Position numbers and translations under genes: made by a program | From: Apostichopus japonicus | Lineage: Eukaryota; Echinodermata; Holothuroidea; Aspidochirotida; Stichopodidae | Reading direction: 5' to 3' | NCBI RefSeq assembly: GCF_037975245.1 | Contig: NC_092571.1 | Span: forward strand, 913,501 to 977,500 | DNA: 64,000 nt | In this document: positions 61,701 through 64,000 of the stretch, piece by piece | Layout of the letters: each line of letters starts with the position of its first letter | Numbering within the stretch: position 1 is the first letter of the stretch | The notes under the pieces: generated by a model | What the model saw: the letters and a program-made list of their open reading frames with translations, nothing else | What the model was told of the DNA's origin: nothing | The model's database searches: none

Positions 61701-64000
61701 ACAGAAACATGATATGACAATACTGGTGCGGGGCGTGAAAAATACAGTATAGAAAAAAGTGGGGTGTCTAATTAGCTGTGTGTTACTTTTGGTCAAAGTA
61801 TGCTTCATGAATATGCATATGATTTGTTTCTCACCAGATTTGTCCAGATGTTTACCTATTTCCTATTCTTTCGGAGACTTTTGCTGACCACTTAGTCGAG
61901 GAGATGGAAAACTTTGGTCAGTGGTCAAATGGAGGTAATCAGGTCAGTGGCTAAAATGATATCAACTTTGACCACCTGATGTAGTGGCTACTGTAACTCT
62001 GCAATGTAGGCATGGTTTTGTAGGACTCATCTTTTTAATCTTGCCAAGATTGTCACAAGAAATGGGTGTCTATGAGCCAAGTGAGTGTTGGGTAAAACAA
62101 ATGTTTGTTTACTTAGTGTGGTCTTTCTATTTGTTATTTGAAATGATACTTGAAGAGTTCTGCTAATGTTATGCATTGTTATGAACTTTCATTATCCAAT
62201 CTGGTTGAAAGTTAACCACTTTCATTGCCTAAAGTTGTGTTAAGTTACTCAGTTTAACACTTTGGTACAATTTGTAGTAAATTGAAACAGGTCAAAGGTC
62301 TTGTATTACTTCAAAGCATTAATATTGACCTATATACTATGTGCATTCTAGGACAGCCCTTTTCACACCCTGGAGAATTCTCATCCAGCAAAAGGAGTTC
62401 AAAATTGTTCCATTTATTTACCATTAACTGACGATATCCTCCGACCACAGCAGACAGGGAGGAAGGTAGTTGATAAATTTCAGTCCATAGGATTCTCCAG
62501 AAAGGTCAAAAGGTTATCATTTCAGCCTCCCAGTAACAACAAGGAAGTTTCAAATGAACCAATCAAATCCCACCAGTAGAGATGAACTGGTTATCATCAG
62601 GGGTGTGACAAATGACATGTTCCATTTAGATATTGGCTGCATTAATGCTGGTGCAAGTAAGCCACAAGGAGGACGATAAATCTGGTTCTTTACCGTCCAG
62701 GGAATAATTGATCCAGTATCACATTCCAAATTGCTATGCAAAATATTGCTACAGTGCACAGATGTAGGGCAGTGTGTTTTTTTTAACACAGAACCCATAG
62801 TATTTTACATTAGACAAAATTCCAAAGCCTTCAGAAAAATTTAAATTCTGACACTAGTATATTCCCTGCTCTCTCATGTGCAAGTTTGTAGATCGCCTTC
62901 CGAGGTTTTTTCGTTTTTCACAAATTTTGCCTTGTTTTGACAGGATACAAGGTTGGAAGGCGGTTATGAGAATGTACCAACCCGGGATATACATATGAAC
63001 CAGATCGGATATGAAAAACACTGGCTGTACTTCCTGTCTCACTACGTGGGACCTATCTGTGAAAAACTCTACTGGGGTTATAGCGGTAGGGTGAGTACTC
63101 TGATTTGAAAGTGACCTTTCACCTCTCAGAAGAGTTCTTAAGGGAGCAAGGTGCATTTCTGAACCAAACTACTGGACATGATAGAGGAGTTCCTTGACAA
63201 CTATCTCTTGAGTATTAGCGGTAGTGTGTGCAGGACATCATAGTTAAAGAAAGTAGTTTTGAAAAAGAAGTACAGTGGGGGGGGGGGGGGCTGGGCTATT
63301 TATAGGGTTTTGTCTTCCCTGTCAAGTTACACTCTCTTAAATATTCAATCCATTTTACTGGGGCTGTGGTAAGACTTTTTCAATCCGTAAACAGAAACAG
63401 TTTTTGGAGATTGTTGAACTCATTAGAATGAAAAGATGAACGAGAAATTAATATTACTATACTATAATACTCTACTTAACAAATGTATGAAATAATAAAC
63501 ATGAAACAAAACAGTTACTTACGTGATAAAGGGTACATTAAAGGGTACGTTAAAGGGACTTAAGGTTCCAGTTAAATATATTAAAATGAAACAGTTACTT
63601 ACGTGATGTAGGGTACATTATAGGGTAAAAGTGACTTCAGCTGCCAGTTAAATAGATTAATTGATGACTTACCTGTTAATTTGGTGGCAAACAGATGAAC
63701 CTCACTATTGTCACATTTTCCAAAGAAAAAGACTATTTGAGAGACAATTGGCCATCCGAAATGATGATATGTAAACCTCTGCTAGAAGTAACAACTATCT
63801 TGTGGGTTCACGGTGACAGTGTACATTTGATGGTGTCTCTTAATTGATGTCATTTATTGAATATTCAACAGGTAAAGCAACCCCATAAAGAAAATTGACA
63901 TATTTCCCCACATTACTCATCATCATCTTACTCGGTTGTTTCTTCCCTTCTCTCCTTCCAGCATTATGCAATCATGAATTTTGTGGTCCGTTATCGTCCT
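43650..64000 (+). CDS. PLOD3: Procollagen lysyl hydroxylase/glycosyltransferase, PLOD3-like (3' end outside)
   Basis: Eighteen exons join in frame into 654 residues; about 75 more are expected beyond the window. Order: signal peptide (1-25), N-terminal glycosyltransferase domain, a second GT-like accessory domain, then the start of the 2-oxoglutarate/iron hydroxylase domain. Visible motifs include [22 protein letters not shown] (D109 and D112), WPD, poly-Asp D184-K-DDD-Q (184-188), IIHGNGPSK (H250), [83 protein letters not shown] and [10 protein letters not shown]112, D115, the poly-Asp run and H253 are known metal/sugar-binding residues of LH3. [17 protein letters not shown] and MNFVVRYRP favour PLOD3 over PLOD1 and PLOD2. 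It acts on collagen lysines in the ER. The iron-binding HxD...H lies outside. A single ancestral PLOD is also possible. Confidence 0.94.
43741..43880 (+). repeat. TAGGCCTA-rich palindromic stretch
   Basis: Within about 130 bases the motif TAGGCCTA or near relatives (AGTTAGGCC, TAGGCCTAGG, TAGCCTAG) occur about ten times in both orientations, directly after PLOD3 exon 1. The run AGTTAGGCCCTAACTTAAGT is itself nearly palindromic. Confidence 0.7.
44226..44499. mobile_element. MITE with telomere-like tract
   Basis: The ends read GTGGCTATTCTTACGACTAG (from 44230) and, on the other strand, GTGGCTATTCTTACGACTGT. A direct repeat of 8-9 bp, TTTAAGTAA, lies at 44217-44225 and 44500-44508. Inside are CCCTAA-type repeats (44339-44386) and a second inner copy of the terminal motif. 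The superfamily is unclear because the outermost bases of the two ends differ. Confidence 0.7.
44339..44386 (+). repeat. Degenerate CCCTAA telomere-like tract
   Basis: About seven diverged units, with AACCCTAACTTTAACCCTAA followed by CCCCAATCCTAACACTAACC. It is internal to the MITE at 44226-44499. Confidence 0.8.
44510..45805 (-). pseudogene. Non-LTR retrotransposon relic (RT C-terminal part)
   Basis: On the minus strand 45805-45533 encodes [20 protein letters not shown] and [20 protein letters not shown], the region after the reverse transcriptase fingers/palm in many LINEs. After a frame change, 45500-45360 continues [20 protein letters not shown]. At 44750-44510 the end reads [20 protein letters not shown] and [20 protein letters not shown], a C-terminal CxxC...H...C motif. 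The frame breaks and an inserted MITE show that it is dead. It is 5' truncated, in the antisense orientation of PLOD3 intron 1. Confidence 0.85.
44812..45170. mobile_element. hAT-like MITE, 359 bp, nested in the LINE relic
   Basis: The left end reads CAGTGGCGGAGCTAG and the right end, on the other strand, CAGTGGCGGAGCGTCC. A perfect 8-bp direct repeat CACCTAGT lies at 44804-44811 and 45171-45178. No transposase is present. Confidence 0.88.
45806..46277 (+). other. PLOD3 intron 1, downstream part
   Basis: No coding signal or identifiable element was seen here before exon 2. Confidence 0.5.
46278..46378 (+). CDS. PLOD3: PLOD3 exon 2
   Basis: It encodes [20 protein letters not shown], the first beta strand of the glycosyltransferase domain (VVTVAT.ET.G is conserved in all PLODs). 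Acceptor CCTGTTTAG; donor GTGAGT. Confidence 0.94.
46379..47448 (+). other. PLOD3 intron 2
   Basis: No exon was found. A C-rich stretch lies at about 47251-47290. Confidence 0.55.
47449..47585 (+). CDS. PLOD3: PLOD3 exon 3
   Basis: It encodes [20 protein letters not shown] and ends [10 protein letters not shown]. The GEEW.GGD form matches LH3, and GGGQK belongs to the sugar-nucleotide loop. The donor GTGAGG is in phase 2, splitting the serine of DSYD. Confidence 0.94.
47586..48191 (+). other. PLOD3 intron 3 with G run
   Basis: No exon was found. An 11-base G run lies at 47630-47640. Confidence 0.55.
48192..48306 (+). CDS. PLOD3: PLOD3 exon 4
   Basis: It completes [18 protein letters not shown] and encodes [17 protein letters not shown]. 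The DSYD aspartates and the SAE...WP motif are conserved in the glycosyltransferase site of LH3. Confidence 0.95.
48307..48835 (+). other. PLOD3 intron 4
   Basis: No exon or clear repeat was found. The frame of exon 4 stays open for about 140 bases past the donor, but the encoded residues have no family counterpart. Confidence 0.55.
48836..48997 (+). CDS. PLOD3: PLOD3 exon 5 with poly-Asp motif
   Basis: It encodes [20 protein letters not shown] and the poly-Asp segment [16 protein letters not shown]. In LH3 this Asp run is required for transferase activity. The usual N before SG is C here (VCSG). The acceptor is ambiguous: AACAG at 48831-48835 gives SQYPMP, while CCCAG at 48837-48841 gives YPMP; both keep the frame. 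Confidence 0.92.
48998..53677 (+). other. PLOD3 intron 5, largest intron
   Basis: This 4.7-kb intron has no supportable exon. It contains a TATATA run at about 50625-50643, a degenerate repeat with AGGTCA modules at 51040-51660, and G runs at 52559-52567 and 53295-53304. Confidence 0.55.
51040..51660 (+). repeat. Degenerate about 125-195-bp repeat with AGGTCA modules
   Basis: Four diverged units share a segment like AAAACCTTGATATCTCAAGA (about 51167, 51303, 51446, 51631). Each is preceded by hexamers of AGGTCA type separated by 4 bases: 51144-51159, 51269-51284, 51415-51430 and 51609-51624. From memory, the overall text resembles a repeat common in sea urchin and related genomes. Confidence 0.65.
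53678..53741 (+). CDS. PLOD3: PLOD3 exon 6
   Basis: This 64-nt exon encodes [20 protein letters not shown], the position of the family's 'LDH.S.IFQNL.GA' motif. Acceptor GATTTCTCAG; donor GTAAGT. Confidence 0.93.
54304..54401 (+). CDS. PLOD3: PLOD3 exon 7
   Basis: It encodes [20 protein letters not shown] and [13 protein letters not shown]. The HGNGP histidine is a conserved metal ligand of the glycosyltransferase site. The donor is GTAAGA. Confidence 0.95.
54655..54756 (+). CDS. PLOD3: PLOD3 exon 8
   Basis: It encodes [20 protein letters not shown] then LACGEE, matching the LNYLGNY..W....GC..C segment of lysyl hydroxylases with its paired cysteines. Confidence 0.94.
55392..55523 (+). CDS. 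PLOD3: PLOD3 exon 9
   Basis: It encodes [19 protein letters not shown] and [14 protein letters not shown], the start of the accessory GT-like domain (FIEQ.TPF is near-invariant). The donor is GTGAGT. Confidence 0.94.
55645..55766 (+). CDS. PLOD3: PLOD3 exon 10
   Basis: It encodes [20 protein letters not shown] and ends [10 protein letters not shown], where family members have an EAR.MA.DLC stretch. The donor GTGAGT is in phase 2. Confidence 0.9.
55955..56192 (-). mobile_element. tRNA-derived SINE, minus strand
   Basis: On the minus strand GTGGTCCAGTGGTTAATGCA looks like an A box and GGTTCAAGTCC (56151-56141) like a B box. The body that follows contains CCTTGGGCAAGGCACTTAAT, and then the piece shared with 10738-10792. 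It lies in PLOD3 intron 10. Exact ends are uncertain. Confidence 0.65.
56405..56465 (+). mobile_element. Possible second SINE fragment
   Basis: GGAAGGTTGCAGGCTCAATT followed by CCCGGCCTAGTC resembles the B-box region of tRNA-derived SINEs. It is short and without a clear A box. Confidence 0.35.
56763..56864 (+). CDS. PLOD3: PLOD3 exon 11
   Basis: It encodes [20 protein letters not shown] and [10 protein letters not shown], matching C.YYFS.DAD...LRLLI.QNK of the family. The usual DxD appears as DSN. Acceptor TTTTTGTCAG; donor GTGAGT. Confidence 0.92.
57185..57895 (+). repeat. 48-bp minisatellite in PLOD3 intron 11
   Basis: About 14-15 units of 48 bp, GTGTAAGAGACCAGTGACAC then CTAATTTATGTCTATGCTAT and ACATAGAC (period seen at 57625 and 57673). 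Each unit holds the inverted repeat GTCTATG-CTATA-CATAGAC. An 11-base G run (57127-57137) precedes it. Confidence 0.96.
57951..58076 (+). CDS. PLOD3: PLOD3 exon 12
   Basis: It encodes [20 protein letters not shown] and [18 protein letters not shown], near-identical in pattern to all PLODs. The acceptor TTTTTATTCAG comes about 55 bases after the 48-bp minisatellite ends. Confidence 0.95.
58077..59491 (+). other. PLOD3 intron 12
   Basis: No exon was found. At about 59196-59320 a stretch of about 88 bp (GAGTCACTCCCAAGAAGG, TTTAAGAAGTGTTAC) is repeated twice with inner copies of GTTACCTCCCAAGAGGTAAC, a palindrome. Confidence 0.55.
59196..59320 (+). repeat. Small tandem duplication with palindrome
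   Basis: GAGTCACTCCCAAGAAGG with TTTAAGAAGTGTTAC occurs at about 59199 and 59285. GTTACCTCCCAAGAGGTAAC between them is an inverted repeat. Confidence 0.8.
59492..59627 (+). CDS. PLOD3: PLOD3 exon 13
   Basis: It encodes [20 protein letters not shown] and [15 protein letters not shown]. Family members have DPDM.FC; here it is KIC. The second half of this exon with its donor is duplicated about 200 bp downstream. The donor is GTAAAC. Confidence 0.93.
59760..59834 (+). pseudogene. Duplicated second half of PLOD3 exon 13 with donor
   Basis: ACCAAACACACTATTTCATG through ATCTACGAGATCAG before GTAAAC copies 59553-59627 with about ten substitutions. The frame is open and would encode [19 protein letters not shown], with the family's FC restored where exon 13 has IC. 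The upstream side lacks a pyrimidine-rich acceptor: only CTAAG just before GTTTGT is available. It is therefore probably a non-functional copy. Confidence 0.75.
60370..60483 (+). CDS. PLOD3: PLOD3 exon 14
   Basis: It encodes [20 protein letters not shown] and [15 protein letters not shown], matching the GIF..L.N...GRLL and HLH.DLW motifs. The donor is a weaker GTATTA. Confidence 0.93.
60943..61011 (+). CDS. PLOD3: PLOD3 exon 15
   Basis: This 23-codon exon encodes [20 protein letters not shown], matching the DW.E.YIH.NY segment. Acceptor CTTTCTTTCAG; donor GTAGGT. Confidence 0.93.
61140..61400. repeat. 20-bp minisatellite at a LINE end
   Basis: About 12 units of 20 bp, CCAGTAGCTGGTTTGCCGGT and variants (AGATGGTTCGCC, GGAGCTGG). 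It adjoins the LINE relic at 61400-61562 in PLOD3 intron 15. Confidence 0.95.
61400..61562 (-). pseudogene. Second LINE reverse transcriptase relic
   Basis: On the minus strand the sequence encodes [20 protein letters not shown] and [16 protein letters not shown], the 'K.LGV.ID..L.W..H' motif found after the catalytic part of many non-LTR reverse transcriptases. The frame then runs into the 20-bp array. It is a short dead fragment, of a different family from the one in intron 1. Confidence 0.8.
61838..61942 (+). CDS. PLOD3: PLOD3 exon 16
   Basis: It encodes [20 protein letters not shown] and [15 protein letters not shown], matching PCPDVY.FP..SE...DELV.EME..GQWS. The donor is GTCAGT. Confidence 0.94.
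61943..62943 (+). other. PLOD3 intron 16
   Basis: No exon or clear element was found. ACAGGTCAAAGGTCTTG at about 62288-62304 is a DR1-like pair of AGGTCA half-sites. Confidence 0.5.
62944..63090 (+). CDS. PLOD3: PLOD3 exon 17
   Basis: It encodes [20 protein letters not shown] and a segment ending [11 protein letters not shown], the start of the hydroxylase domain ([12 protein letters not shown] is near-invariant). The donor is GTGAGT. Confidence 0.95.
63091..63961 (+). other. PLOD3 intron 17
   Basis: It contains a 14-base G run at 63277-63290 and a two-copy tandem repeat of about 80 bp at 63510-63660. No exon was found. Confidence 0.6.
63510..63660 (+). repeat. Two-copy tandem repeat, about 80 bp
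   Basis: ACAGTTACTTACGTGAT, AGGGTACATTA and CCAGTTAAATA occur in the same order in both halves. Confidence 0.85.
63962..64000 (+). CDS. PLOD3: PLOD3 exon 18 (partial at window end)
   Basis: After TCTCCTTCCAG the frame gives [13 protein letters not shown], like the MNFVVRYRP of LH3. The following HHD iron-binding site is cut off by the window edge. Confidence 0.93.

Overview
The window is nuclear DNA of an animal. Three protein-coding genes are split by many GT-AG introns, and the introns are AT-rich and packed with minisatellites, hAT-type transposons, SINE pieces and LINE relics. There is no bacterial or viral organisation. The proteins resemble deuterostome homologues, and a degenerate AGGTCA-rich repeat, as well as TAGGCCTA-rich stretches, are of a kind I associate with echinoderm or hemichordate genomes. 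A marine invertebrate deuterostome such as an echinoderm is my best guess, but the species is inference.

Layout. (1) 1-12166, plus strand: the 3' part (11 exons, about 539 residues) of a P5B-type ATPase closest to ATP13A2, the lysosomal polyamine transporter. The window begins inside its cytoplasmic domain; the phosphorylation motif lies upstream. (2) About 15960-36050 or further, minus strand: a complete heterotrimeric G-protein beta subunit (GNB1 type, 340 residues, eight coding exons between 19743 and 27750), with a probable long 3' untranslated region and a probable upstream non-coding exon. (3) 43650-64000, plus strand: eighteen exons (654 residues) of a procollagen lysyl hydroxylase/glycosyltransferase most like PLOD3. 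The iron-binding C-terminal end lies beyond the window. The genes do unrelated jobs (lysosomal transport, receptor signalling, collagen modification) and nothing suggests they work as a unit.

Repeats. ATP13A2 introns carry at least six different arrays (unit lengths 71, 24, 103, 106, 28 and 34 bp) plus an intron built from degenerate copies of an exon end. GNB1 has a 56-bp array, and PLOD3 has 48-bp and 20-bp arrays. Three insertions have convincing hAT hallmarks with 8-bp target duplications (2948-4756, 40156-40517, 44812-45170). A fourth inverted-repeat element (44226-44499) carries a telomere-like tract. Two LINE reverse-transcriptase relics lie in PLOD3 introns.

Most notable pattern. Several tandem duplications include an exon's 3' end together with its 5' splice site: the 71-bp array after ATP13A2 exon 1 of the window, the degenerate copies after exon 6, and a duplicated half exon in PLOD3. 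These introns are therefore full of near-perfect decoy donors, and one neighbouring intron is full of decoy acceptors. A second pattern is a set of AGGTCA direct repeats with 4-bp spacing, one per unit of a degenerate repeat in the largest PLOD3 intron. All exon boundaries come from reading frame, splice consensus and remembered family sequences; no alignment was run.
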